Of a stretch of 64,000 nt of DNA, positions 45,891 through 54,492 are shown piece after piece. The notes under the pieces were generated by a model. That model was not told the origin of the DNA, ran no database searches, and saw only the letters and a program-made list of their open reading frames with translations. Position numbers and translations under genes: made by a program. How positions within the stretch are numbered: the first letter of the stretch is position 1; every line of letters starts with the position of its first letter. Origin of the DNA: Anaeromicropila populeti (lineage in GTDB: Bacteria; Bacillota; Clostridia; Lachnospirales; Lachnospiraceae); the NCBI RefSeq assembly GCF_900112775.1, contig NZ_FOYZ01000006.1, forward strand, positions 178,676-242,675, in the 5' to 3' direction.

Positions 45891-48224
45891 TTAGATTAGT
45901 TCTAAAATATATGTTTTTAAAGCTTCAAAATCAAGAGAATCAACGGAACTATCTCCATTAAAATCAGCCGCCTTTAGTGCATTTTCAGTTAATGTTTTGG
46001 TTCCTGCAAGATGCATTTTCAATAAAGCCAAATCTAAGGAATTGATTTCTGAATCGCTGTTGATGTCTCCTTTTCTAATTGTTACTGGCGTGGTTCCGTC
46101 TGGTTCCATTCCACCTACAAGAACACCATTATCATAAACGCAGATGTGATCTGTTTTTACAGGTGTTCCAGTCCAATTACTTTCTTCAATGCTTAATCCC
46201 TGGTAACTCCAGTCATCAGATGGATTCCAGTAGTTTTGCCATGCATAGGTACCAAGAGCAAACTGGTACTTTTTATTAGAATTAGCAACTACAAAACCGT
46301 CCCAGGTAATTTCCACATAATATATGTTATCCTTATAAAGATGTGGACCGGAAAGCTGAGCAGCATAATTAGTTTCTGCCGCTGTCTGATCATAGAGCTG
46401 TCTCATTTCAATTTTATCTGCGTCCAGTGATGTCATTCCCGTAGCATCAAAATAATAACGGACGGAAATATTTTTAGATGTTTTAGTGACATCGGAGCAA
46501 ACGTATAAAGTGATTTCATTAGTTTTTGGCTCGTCATTTTGTACAATATTAACGCCAAAAGCTTCAACCCAGTAGGATGAGCCACCTTCCTCTTCATCAG
46601 CACTTACTTTTGGAGGAAAATCAGGAGTGACTTCCATAGAAGTATCACCAAAGTATCGGTAAAGTCCAGCACATGCACCAACAAAAGCAGCATTGTAATC
46701 AATAGTTACTTCGTTATAGATATAATCGGCTGTAGAATCAGTATGTTCATCACTTGAGCCAGGGCCCCCAACTAAAGCACCATATAAGACATATTTATGT
46801 TCATTGGTATCTTCACATCTGGATAAACCAGAAGCAGCCCTGTGATGTGGATATTTAACGGAAATATCACTGTAACCTACTATGTAGCATCGGTTTAATG
46901 GATTATCTCCCATTAAATAGTTCATTTGAGACTTTGCCCATGTACTATATTTAGAAGGGGTGTCACCATGATGCTTGTCATAAACAAGTGCCAAAAGCTG
47001 TGTAGCCGTATTGTAGCGGGCAGAACCCCATTGATTCAAAAAGGAATATCCACCTGGAGTAATGGTAACAGTAGTTCCGTTCATCCAGTTATCCACCGTT
47101 TTGGCAATCTGACTCCAAAAGTCAATTACTTCATAAGGACTTTTATTTGCAGCAGTTCGGAACTGGTTTTCTAGTTCTTGTCCATTTTTATCGTATAAAT
47201 CATCTATTTCTCCTAAAAGACAAGTTGTACCAGCCCATACATCATTCCAGCAATGTGTCCAGCAGGAAGGTGCATAGTAATCATAGTATTGAAAAAGCTG
47301 ATCTAAATAATGCGCATCCTTAGTTGCCAGATAGAGCCAGGCTGCTGCCCAGCAATAATCATCCTGCCACTTGGAGGAGGTATAATAGCCTTTTGGGCCA
47401 TCAGCATTACAAGCTTTATTATCGCATCGTTCAGCAAATTCAAATAGTGCCTTTGCGTAGGTAAGACTTGTCTCGGCATATTCAGGTGCTTCTGTTTTGA
47501 AATTCATATAATTAGCTGCAAGTGAAGCAGCAGCAGCAGAAACGCAGTCAGTGGAAGGTAGTTCATCGGTAGCAAACCAGCCGCGGCGGAACATTTCATC
47601 GATTTCAGGAGCATTCCAGTATGCGTGGTCAACGTCACCATCCCCAACCTGATAGCAAAATGCAATTGCTTTTCCGGTTTCATCCAGATAAGTACATTTC
47701 ATAAAGTAATCATTGAAATATTTTAATAAAGTTTTTGCATGTTCTGCTTGTCCGGTAGCCTCATATTGCTCACGGAATTCATAAAAACCCCATCCCAGCG
47801 TAGAACCAGAGTATGCTTCTGGCATACCAAATTTCACATGATCACCAGCATCGTGAAAGCCGCCAGAAACATCAAGAGTACCATTCCCATCTGGGTCCAG
47901 AACAGACCGGTGTTCATCGATAAAGCTTTCAGTCATATTAGTATTGGTGGAATCCAGTGGAAGCTCTGCATCATATGTATGGCAGTCATGACGCCATTCA
48001 TACTGGCAATTTTCATCGACTCCAGTTCCGCACATATTGGCATCATAAAAATATTGTGAATATTGCAGAGCCTTTGCATAATTAAATTCTAAAGCAGTTT
48101 CCTCATCGGAGGCATTCAGGCTTATTGAACTGACAGGAGCAAGAAGCAGAGCAGGAACAAGAATGCCTGTTATCAAGGTCTTTGCTTTTCGTGTAGATAA
48201 TTTTGTTAATTTAAATTTTTTCAT
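45891..48224 (-). CDS. GH9 cellulase with CBM3c and dockerin
   Basis: 777 residues: signal peptide to about 38; GH9 domain to about 550 with GGFHDAGDHVKFG (catalytic base region), PHHRAASG and NEVTIDYNAAFVG (acid); CBM3c-like module (YWVEAFGVNIVQND to about 700); then a type I dockerin of two calcium-binding repeats (GDINSDSEINSLDLALLKM and ADFNGDSSVDSLDFEALK). Theme-B GH9 enzymes with CBM3c are processive endoglucanases. The dockerin should bind the cohesin of the divergent scaffoldin at 48444. Both dockerin repeats have Ser-Leu at the recognition positions. Confidence 0.94.
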   Translation of the reverse strand: MKKFKLTKLSTRKAKTLITGILVPALLLAPVSSISLNASDEETALEFNYAKALQYSQYFYDANMCGTGVDENCQYEWRHDCHTYDAELPLDSTNTNMTESFIDEHRSVLDPDGNGTLDVSGGFHDAGDHVKFGMPEAYSGSTLGWGFYEFREQYEATGQAEHAKTLLKYFNDYFMKCTYLDETGKAIAFCYQVGDGDVDHAYWNAPEIDEMFRRGWFATDELPSTDCVSAAAASLAANYMNFKTEAPEYAETSLTYAKALFEFAERCDNKACNADGPKGYYTSSKWQDDYCWAAAWLYLATKDAHYLDQLFQYYDYYAPSCWTHCWNDVWAGTTCLLGEIDDLYDKNGQELENQFRTAANKSPYEVIDFWSQIAKTVDNWMNGTTVTITPGGYSFLNQWGSARYNTATQLLALVYDKHHGDTPSKYSTWAKSQMNYLMGDNPLNRCYIVGYSDISVKYPHHRAASGLSRCEDTNEHKYVLYGALVGGPGSSDEHTDSTADYIYNEVTIDYNAAFVGACAGLYRYFGDTSMEVTPDFPPKVSADEEEGGSSYWVEAFGVNIVQNDEPKTNEITLYVCSDVTKTSKNISVRYYFDATGMTSLDADKIEMRQLYDQTAAETNYAAQLSGPHLYKDNIYYVEITWDGFVVANSNKKYQFALGTYAWQNYWNPSDDWSYQGLSIEESNWTGTPVKTDHICVYDNGVLVGGMEPDGTTPVTIRKGDINSDSEINSLDLALLKMHLAGTKTLTENALKAADFNGDSSVDSLDFEALKTYILELI

Positions 48225-48294
48225 TTACCCTATTCCTTTCTATAAAATAGTAAAGATAGTATTTTATTAATATGTAATAAAATGGTATAAATAT

Positions 48295-48323
48295 ATAATA
48301 GCATATTTTTATTCTTCTTACAA
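48295..48323 (-). promoter_or_regulatory. Promoter of GH9
   Basis: On the minus strand TTGTAA (48323-48318), 17 bases and TATTAT (48300-48295), in the divergent region shared with the scaffoldin gene. Confidence 0.55.
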
Positions 48324-48443
48324 TTGACTTGTATGTAAGGAAATCTAACAACTTGAGCAATTGGCATTGACGAAGGGGTACTTTCTAAATTAATATTAAA
48401 GCAAATATATGTAAGTAATATGAATAATCATGGAGGTAATAAT

Positions 48444-49649
48444 ATGAAAAAAGGAAAAAAAGCAGTAGCGTTACTCGTTTCCATTTTAGTGGTGTTTTCT
48501 TTTGTAACGTTTAAAATGTCTGTTGAAGCAACAAATACAGACATACAGGTTCAATTCAGTAACGGAAGTACAGCAGCAAATTCCAATACAATTAACGTAA
48601 AATTGAAAATTTCCAATACAGGCACTTCAGCTGTAAATCTTGCAGCCTTAAAAATCAGATATTATTATACAGCTGATATGGAAAAGGCACAAAACTTTTT
48701 TTGTGACTATGCAGGTATGATGAATGGTGGAAACTACTATAATCTTACCAATAAAGTATCTGGAACATTTGTAGTTATGGAAGATACAGTTCCTATCGCA
48801 ACGCATTATCTTGAGATTGGTTTTTCGTCAGATGCGGGAAATGTTTCATCAGGAGGAACAATTGAGATTAATACAAGAATTTCAAGAAATGACTGGAGCA
48901 ATTATGACCAATCCAACGATTATTCTTATAAATCGGTAAATACATATGAGGATTGGGATAGAATAACGGTTTATGTGAATGAAAGTTTATTATCAGGAAA
49001 AGAACCAATTGGCTCAACCCCAGTGGTAACACCAACGCCAGTGGTAACACCAACGCCAGTGATAACGCCAACGCCAGTGGTAACGCCAACACCAGTGGTA
49101 ACACCAACGCCAGTGGTAACACCAACGCCAGTGGTAACACCAACGCCAGTGATAACGCCAACGCCAGTGGTAACGCCAACCCCAGTGGTAACACCAACGC
49201 CAGTGGTAACGCCAACCCCAGTACCAGATGGGTTAAAGATAAGTTTAGGAAATGTAATTGGAGAAACAGGTGATACAATAACAGTACCTGTTACAGCAGC
49301 AGACATTGCATCAGTCGGCAGCATAGGAACCTTTAATTTTTACATAACATTTGATTCAAATCAATTGCAGGCAGTATCCGTATCAGCGGGAGACATTATT
49401 ACAAATCCAGATGTGAATTTTTCAAGCAAAATAAATGCTGGCTCTATCAGTTTATTGTTTTTGGATGATACAATTGGTGAAGAGCTTATAACAGATGACG
49501 GGGTATTAGCATATGTATCCTTTCAAATAACTGGTACTTCAAGTGGAACAACACCAGTTGTGTTTGGGCAAAAAGGAGCCTTTGGAAATGGTAATATGGA
49601 AAAAATAAAAGATATTACATTTATCAATGGCAGTGTAGAAATTCAATAG
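48444..49649 (+). CDS. Mini-scaffoldin: CBM3 plus single cohesin
   Basis: 401 residues from ATG 48444 (TGGAGG upstream; an ATG at 48420 has none). Signal peptide to about 28; cellulose-binding CBM3 (IQVQFSNGSTAANSNTINVK to WDRITVYVNE); a Thr-Pro linker of about 65 residues; and a C-terminal type I cohesin (LKISLGNVIGETGDTITVPV, FNFYITFDSNQLQAVSV, GVLAYVSFQITG). No dockerin, SLH or sortase signal is present, so it is not itself tethered to the cell. With one cohesin it can hold one dockerin enzyme, presumably the neighbouring GH9, on cellulose. Confidence 0.92.
   Translation: MKKGKKAVALLVSILVVFSFVTFKMSVEATNTDIQVQFSNGSTAANSNTINVKLKISNTGTSAVNLAALKIRYYYTADMEKAQNFFCDYAGMMNGGNYYNLTNKVSGTFVVMEDTVPIATHYLEIGFSSDAGNVSSGGTIEINTRISRNDWSNYDQSNDYSYKSVNTYEDWDRITVYVNESLLSGKEPIGSTPVVTPTPVVTPTPVITPTPVVTPTPVVTPTPVVTPTPVVTPTPVITPTPVVTPTPVVTPTPVVTPTPVPDGLKISLGNVIGETGDTITVPVTAADIASVGSIGTFNFYITFDSNQLQAVSVSAGDIITNPDVNFSSKINAGSISLLFLDDTIGEELITDDGVLAYVSFQITGTSSGTTPVVFGQKGAFGNGNMEKIKDITFINGSVEIQ
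49015..49225 (+). repeat. Thr-Pro-Val linker repeat in the scaffoldin gene
   Basis: About twelve 18-base units (ACACCAACGCCAGTGGTA and variants with ATA) encode [12 protein letters not shown]. Close in sequence to the repeat at 16033-16228 in the secreted GH53 gene, 33 kb away. Confidence 0.88.
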
Positions 49650-49661
49650 CTAAAATCTGAT

Positions 49662-49693
49662 AACCATATAGGCGGTAATCTGTCTATATGGTT
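49662..49693 (+). terminator. Hairpin ending the scaffoldin gene
   Basis: AACCATATAG pairs with CTATATGGTT across 12 bases; short T stretches follow on both strands, as fits convergent genes. Confidence 0.7.
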
Positions 49694-49703
49694 TCCTTCA
49701 TAA

Positions 49704-51080
49704 TTAAGTAAGTTCTTTCTTATATATCCGCCAAATTACGCCAGTGCCAGGGACAAAATTATCTGAGTTGTAGAAAGCATTTAATCCCATATCAACAACG
49801 TACATGGCACCATCTGGAGCAAAAATAATATCAGCAGGCCGTTCAAATCCTCCACCTTTTGAAAGAGAGGAAGGAAATCCAGATTTATTGATAGCAAATG
49901 TATTAATTGTTCGTGATTTCATATCAATCTTGGAAACTCTGTGGCCAGTTCCAGCATAAGGCATTGGTTCCCCTAACGTGGTCTTTACCATACTTCCGAA
50001 TTCAGCAATATAAACATCTCCATAAGGACCAAATTTTGAGTTGTAATTAAAATCAAAGCCTCTTATCATAGAATTTGGGGGAAAGGAAACAAATGGGGTT
50101 GGTGGAACGTTTGGCTGGTTTTTTAATAAAAGAGTGGGCTGGACACCTCCGCTGGGACGAAATCTTGGGAGGCTTACAGGCTCACCACCAGAATAGTCAG
50201 GCCATCCATACCATAGACCATGTGAAACAAGATAAAAGTCATCTGTAGCATTTTCAATAGGCCTGCTTCCTGTGGCAGTATAGCCATTGTTTGCTGCAAA
50301 CAGTTGACCGTTATTATCAAACTTTAAGTAACTGGGATTTCGGAATCCCCAGGCGACCTGTTCGATATTAGAACCATCTAAATTTGAAGATAAAATACAT
50401 CCAGATGCCTTTAAGTATTTTTTTCTTGTCTCATAGGGCTGATTTGCTATGCCATAAGGGGAAAATGCCCCTGTAACAGCAATTTCATTATTTGCTGCCT
50501 CAGATAAAATATTGGAGGTATTATAGTTTTGTCCATTCAGCATAATATAATCACCAGCATAGTCGCAAAGCAGCGGTGAAGAGGTCAGCCATTTGTTGTC
50601 ATTTCCAACTATTCCAGAGTTTGTTACAGTTCCTTGTCCGAAATATAATTTATTATCCATTGAGAAAGTAACTGGGCTATTGGTATTATCGCCATTGCTG
50701 GGAAGTCCCATAATAATATTCTGTCTGGTGCCATCTTTTAATATTTTAGTGACGAAGCCTCTATGTGAAACATAAAGTATTCCGTTCATATAGTTGATGC
50801 CTGTTACAGGTATATTAAAGCCTTCTGCAACTATTTCGAAGTGGTTGTCTTTTAGCATCAAAATTTGTGGGTATCCTGTGGACAGACCTGAATCTGCAAC
50901 TAGAATGTCACCGTTATCTGTGAATATCATACTTATTGGTGAGTTTAAACCCTGAGCAAATACTTCAATACCATATCCTTGTACAATATATATGTCAGAA
51001 GGATTTAAAAATCTTTCAGTAATTTCGTTTTCTGGATTGAAGGAATAAAAACATAATCGTTCATTTTTATTTTTTGGCAT
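49704..51080 (-). CDS. PQQ-dependent sugar dehydrogenase-like beta-propeller protein
   Basis: 458 residues without a signal peptide. Repeated blade motifs (GFNIPVTGINYMNGILYVSH, WGFRNPSYLKFDNNGQLFAA, ADIIFAPDGAMYVVDMG) and GWPDYSGGEP are characteristic of the glucose/sorbosone-dehydrogenase-type propeller family. Whether it binds PQQ is unclear: anaerobes of this kind rarely make PQQ, and related proteins are annotated only by fold. It is divergent from an AraC-type regulator. Function unassigned. Confidence 0.7.
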   Translation of the reverse strand: MPKNKNERLCFYSFNPENEITERFLNPSDIYIVQGYGIEVFAQGLNSPISMIFTDNGDILVADSGLSTGYPQILMLKDNHFEIVAEGFNIPVTGINYMNGILYVSHRGFVTKILKDGTRQNIIMGLPSNGDNTNSPVTFSMDNKLYFGQGTVTNSGIVGNDNKWLTSSPLLCDYAGDYIMLNGQNYNTSNILSEAANNEIAVTGAFSPYGIANQPYETRKKYLKASGCILSSNLDGSNIEQVAWGFRNPSYLKFDNNGQLFAANNGYTATGSRPIENATDDFYLVSHGLWYGWPDYSGGEPVSLPRFRPSGGVQPTLLLKNQPNVPPTPFVSFPPNSMIRGFDFNYNSKFGPYGDVYIAEFGSMVKTTLGEPMPYAGTGHRVSKIDMKSRTINTFAINKSGFPSSLSKGGGFERPADIIFAPDGAMYVVDMGLNAFYNSDNFVPGTGVIWRIYKKELT

Positions 51081-51181
51081 AATTCCTCCTGAAAAACATA
51101 GTTGTTTAAATATATTCTTTATTATTAAATTTATTCGTTATATACTTAGCTTGTAGAGTAAAAGAAAGGATAAAAAGTGAA

Positions 51182-52051
51182 ATGCAGTTTAATCCATATA
51201 TTATTGATATTACACATACATCTGTACATACATTATACTGGCCATCAGGTATGCCATACCATATCAGAAAAACTAGATTCTATGAAATAGAGCTGATTAC
51301 TGGTGGTACGGGTGAGATGACTACAGACAATAAACAATTTAAAGCAATTAAGGGAAATTTGTTTTTCAGGAGGCCTGGAGTTTTTACCCAGGGAATAGCA
51401 GGGTATTATTCTTACGTAGTTGCTTTTGATCCCGTATATGATAAATCTCGTGTTAAGTGCTATGAAAGCAAGATTCCCTATTGGATATTTGACGAAAACA
51501 CAATGATTAAGGACTATGGGTGTTTTGATGAATTTCCTGATTGTTATAGTACACTTAATCAGGAGGCGTTAGAAGTTCTTTTCTCTAACATCGTGAATTC
51601 CTTTAATAATGGAAGAGAGTTAAATCAAACCTATATGAAAGCAAATCTAATCAATATATTTGATATAATAAAAACCGAATTAGACACTGAACTGAATCAT
51701 ATGGGGAGACGGGTAATACGTAATAACTATGATAATTTGATTGCCTGCAAAGAGTACATTGATAAAAATTTAGATAAAAGATTTACATTAGAGGAGCTAG
51801 CAGAACGATGTGGGTTAAGTAAAAACTTTTTTAGTAAGATATTTAAAGAGATTATAGGAAAAACGCCATTTGAATATATTTTAGAAAATAGGATGCAGCT
51901 TGCAAAAAAATTAATTCTCACAACTAATTTAAGTGTGGAGCAAATTTCTATATTAAGTGGATTTGAGGACAGAGCTCATTTCTATCGAACTTTTAAAAAA
52001 TATTATCAAATGACACCGGCACTATTTCGTGAAAAATACAAGGGTAGCTGA
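51182..52051 (+). CDS. AraC-family regulator
   Basis: 289 residues: N-terminal cupin-like sensing domain (YEIELITGGTGEM, LFFRRPGVF) and C-terminal double helix-turn-helix (ACKEYIDKNLDKRFTLEELA, then LSVEQISILSGFEDRAHFYR). The cupin domain usually binds a sugar or related small molecule. It is divergent from the beta-propeller gene with 101 bp between, which it may control. Confidence 0.9.
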   Translation: MQFNPYIIDITHTSVHTLYWPSGMPYHIRKTRFYEIELITGGTGEMTTDNKQFKAIKGNLFFRRPGVFTQGIAGYYSYVVAFDPVYDKSRVKCYESKIPYWIFDENTMIKDYGCFDEFPDCYSTLNQEALEVLFSNIVNSFNNGRELNQTYMKANLINIFDIIKTELDTELNHMGRRVIRNNYDNLIACKEYIDKNLDKRFTLEELAERCGLSKNFFSKIFKEIIGKTPFEYILENRMQLAKKLILTTNLSVEQISILSGFEDRAHFYRTFKKYYQMTPALFREKYKGS

Positions 52052-52076
52052 AAAATAGAACGAATGGCAATAAATA

Positions 52077-52130
52077 TTTATCGATTATCGATAAAAAATT
52101 ATTGACATTCGTTTTTTACGGTGGTATAGT
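52077..52130 (+). promoter_or_regulatory. Promoter with palindromic site, DUF2975 operon
   Basis: TTTATCGA-TTA-TCGATAAA (52077-52095) ends six bases before TTGACA (52102-52107); 17 bases then lead to TATAGT (52125-52130). The palindrome is a probable regulator site; the XRE protein of the operon is one candidate. Confidence 0.65.
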
Positions 52131-52185
52131 ATAGTCAATATTAAAAATGTGGAAACAATAATCAGGTAAGGCGGAGGAATGATAT

Positions 52186-52635
52186 ATGAAAACAAACCCA
52201 TTAGTGCGGTTTACAAAGCATTTAATAGATTTTATGCTGCTATCAGGAGTAGTTATCTGTTTGAGCGTACCCATGCTTTTTCGCCAGGCAGCAAAGTATT
52301 TTAGTATTTTTCAAAAGTATTATGTGCCATATTGTATTGTGTTTATGGCAGCAGGGGTTTTTGCTCTCATTATATTATGGAATTTACGTAATATGTTTCA
52401 AACAGTGATAAACGAGAATCCATTTGTAACTGAAAATGTAATATCATTAAAACGAATGGGAAGCTGTGCATTTATGATTGCAATTCTGCTATTGGTGAAG
52501 CTGGTTCTTGTACTAACACCTGCCGCGGCAGTTCTAGTTTTGGTTTTTATCATAGCAGGTTTATTTTCACTGGTTCTTTCTCAGGTTTTTGAGCAAGCTG
52601 TTAGTTACAAACAGGAAAATGATTTAACAATATAG
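52186..52635 (+). CDS. DUF2975-type membrane protein
   Basis: 149 residues with four membrane helices (LIDFMLLSGVVICLSVPML, IVFMAAGVFALIILW, FMIAILLLVKLVLVL, AAVLVLVFIIAGLFSLVLS) and the short N-terminal loop NENPFVTENV typical of DUF2975 proteins. These are found with small XRE regulators, as here (12 bases apart). Function unknown in the family. Confidence 0.82.
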   Translation: MKTNPLVRFTKHLIDFMLLSGVVICLSVPMLFRQAAKYFSIFQKYYVPYCIVFMAAGVFALIILWNLRNMFQTVINENPFVTENVISLKRMGSCAFMIAILLLVKLVLVLTPAAAVLVLVFIIAGLFSLVLSQVFEQAVSYKQENDLTI

Positions 52636-52647
52636 GGGGAAACCAGA

Positions 52648-52863
52648 ATGATTGTGATAAATTTAGATGTTGTGATGGCACAGAGAAAAAAGGGCTTAAC
52701 GGAACTGGCAAAAGAAGTAGATATATCACTGGCAAACCTGTCTATTTTGAAAAACAATAAGGCAAAAGCAATTCGCTTTAGTACGTTAGAAGCAATCTGC
52801 AAGGCATTGGATTGCCAGCCAGGGGACATTTTGGCTTATGTGGAAGAGAAACATGAGGAATGA
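52648..52863 (+). CDS. Small XRE/Cro-type regulator
   Basis: 71 residues, all one helix-turn-helix (ELAKEVDISLANLSILKNNK, TLEAICKALDCQPGDIL), similar to YozG-like regulators always found beside DUF2975. It follows the DUF2975 gene and GGGGGAAAC site; it probably controls this operon. Confidence 0.92.
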   Translation: MIVINLDVVMAQRKKGLTELAKEVDISLANLSILKNNKAKAIRFSTLEAICKALDCQPGDILAYVEEKHEE

Positions 52864-52884
52864 AAGAAAGGATGGAGAATAGTT

Positions 52885-54309
52885 ATGGATCAAGTGATTC
52901 AAAAAGTGCGTCAGAATTTTATGATATTTGGAATAATCAGCTTGTTGTTTGGAATTACATTCACTATGTGCTTTTATAAGGCAGGGCTTGGGGTCAATGC
53001 AAGTATATTTACCATAATAACAGTAATACTTCTGATAGCAGTAACCAACAGGCTGGGTCTAACTGTAAAGAAGCAGACGATCATATACTATGCTGGAATT
53101 ATAGTACTAGGCGTATCCAGTGCCATGACGTCCAGTTGGGCGCTGGAAATTTTCAATGTAGCCGGAATTTTGTTATTACTGGAAGCAGCGGTTCTAAACC
53201 AGTTTTGTGAAGGGCAAAAAAAAGACTTTACCAGCCAGCTGAAAAATATGCTGATACTTCCCTTTAGCAGCCTGTTGTCTATTAGCCTGCCCTTTATAGA
53301 CAGTTATCAGTTTTTTAGAAACATAACAATTTTAAAAAATAAACTGGCACGTAATATTTTCGTTGGAATTGCCATTACAATTCCAGTAGGCGGAATCATT
53401 ATTGCCTTGCTTTCCAGTGCAGATTTAGTTTTTCGCAGTATGATGAAAAGAATGGTTTCCACTGAGTATTCAGCAGATTTTATTATTATATGGATTATGA
53501 CTTTTTTTGGATTTTTAGTGTGCTACTGTGTTATTTGTGGTGCTGCTGTAAAGGCGGATGAAATTAAAAATGAAGATACAATGGCTAGAGCAGATGCAGC
53601 TATTGCTGTAACAGTATTAGCAGTGCTCTGTATCATTTATGCAGTATTCTGTGGAATTCAGATTTTTTGTCTATTTCCAAAGGGGAGCCGTATACTGCCA
53701 ATGGGAATTACATTTTCAGAATATGCAAGAAAAGGATTTTTTGAGCTGCTTACTGTTACTGCAATTAATATAATTTTAATGCTTCTATGTACTACCTGCT
53801 TTAAAACAAGCAAGGCAGTCAGTGCTTTGTTAACAGTCATAACAGCATGTACGTATATTATGACAGGTTCTGCATTTTATCGTATGCTATTATACATTGA
53901 AGCATACCATCTGACTTTTTTAAGACTTTTTGGACTGCTCGTCCTGTTAATAAATGCCATTTTATTAGGAGGAGTAATCCTATATGTGTATGATAAGAAA
54001 TTTCCTTTGTTTGAATATTTCGTTGTGGTAGTTTCTATTTGCTACATTATGTTTTCGTTTTCAAAGCCAGACTATTGGATTGCCTCCTATAACATTCAGC
54101 ATGAGTCCAACATGACAGTAGATGAAGTAAGGTATTTAACCAGACAGTTATCGCTGGATGCAGCACCTGCTATTGTACCGTATTTAGAAACAAAAAACAA
54201 AGGGGATAGCACAGATGAGTATCGGGAGCGTATCCTTAGAGAAGTAAAAGAACTAGGCATTAGAGATTTTAATTGTTCAGTCTATGAGGCGTCAAAAGCC
54301 ATACGATAA
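52885..54309 (+). CDS. DUF4173-type multi-spanning membrane protein
   Basis: 474 residues, about ten hydrophobic helices, then a soluble C-terminal tail of about 80 residues (YDKKFPLFEYF, KPDYWIASYNI, MTVDEVRYLTRQL). The N-terminal QKVRQNFMIFGIISLLFGIT and the KPDYWIASYNI element match the DUF4173 family of Firmicutes. Third gene of the small regulator operon; function unknown. Confidence 0.8.
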   Translation: MDQVIQKVRQNFMIFGIISLLFGITFTMCFYKAGLGVNASIFTIITVILLIAVTNRLGLTVKKQTIIYYAGIIVLGVSSAMTSSWALEIFNVAGILLLLEAAVLNQFCEGQKKDFTSQLKNMLILPFSSLLSISLPFIDSYQFFRNITILKNKLARNIFVGIAITIPVGGIIIALLSSADLVFRSMMKRMVSTEYSADFIIIWIMTFFGFLVCYCVICGAAVKADEIKNEDTMARADAAIAVTVLAVLCIIYAVFCGIQIFCLFPKGSRILPMGITFSEYARKGFFELLTVTAINIILMLLCTTCFKTSKAVSALLTVITACTYIMTGSAFYRMLLYIEAYHLTFLRLFGLLVLLINAILLGGVILYVYDKKFPLFEYFVVVVSICYIMFSFSKPDYWIASYNIQHESNMTVDEVRYLTRQLSLDAAPAIVPYLETKNKGDSTDEYRERILREVKELGIRDFNCSVYEASKAIR

Positions 54310-54364
54310 AAGTGTTTACTACGCAATTGGAAATATAAATGAAATAAAAAACAAAAATTGGAAT

Positions 54365-54393
54365 TTGCATTTTTTGTAGAATTATGATAGTAT
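54365..54393 (+). promoter_or_regulatory. Promoter of the CAP-domain gene
   Basis: TTGCAT (54365-54370), 17 bases and TAGTAT (54388-54393); the transcript would start near 54400, at the edge of a structured leader. Confidence 0.65.
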
Positions 54394-54397
54394 ATAG

Positions 54398-54480
54398 CTA
54401 CGCCAACTTCATATCCCACAGGTACAGAGTTCTTGGCTCTGGTGAGCAAAGAGTTTGAAACTGGTTAACCATGAAACGTT
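54398..54480 (+). promoter_or_regulatory. Structured 5' leader, candidate riboswitch
   Basis: About 85 bases between promoter and gene contain CAGAG-TTCTTGG-CTCTG, a GGTTAACC palindrome and outer complementarity of CTACG with CGTTAG. The layout, ending just before the AGGAGGG site, is that of a ligand-binding leader. In Clostridia c-di-AMP (ydaO-yuaA) riboswitches often precede cell-wall hydrolase and CAP genes, and parts (ACGCCAACTTC, TTAACC..GAAACGT) resemble it, but it is short; assignment is tentative. Confidence 0.45.
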
Positions 54481-54492
54481 AGGAGGGTTAAA

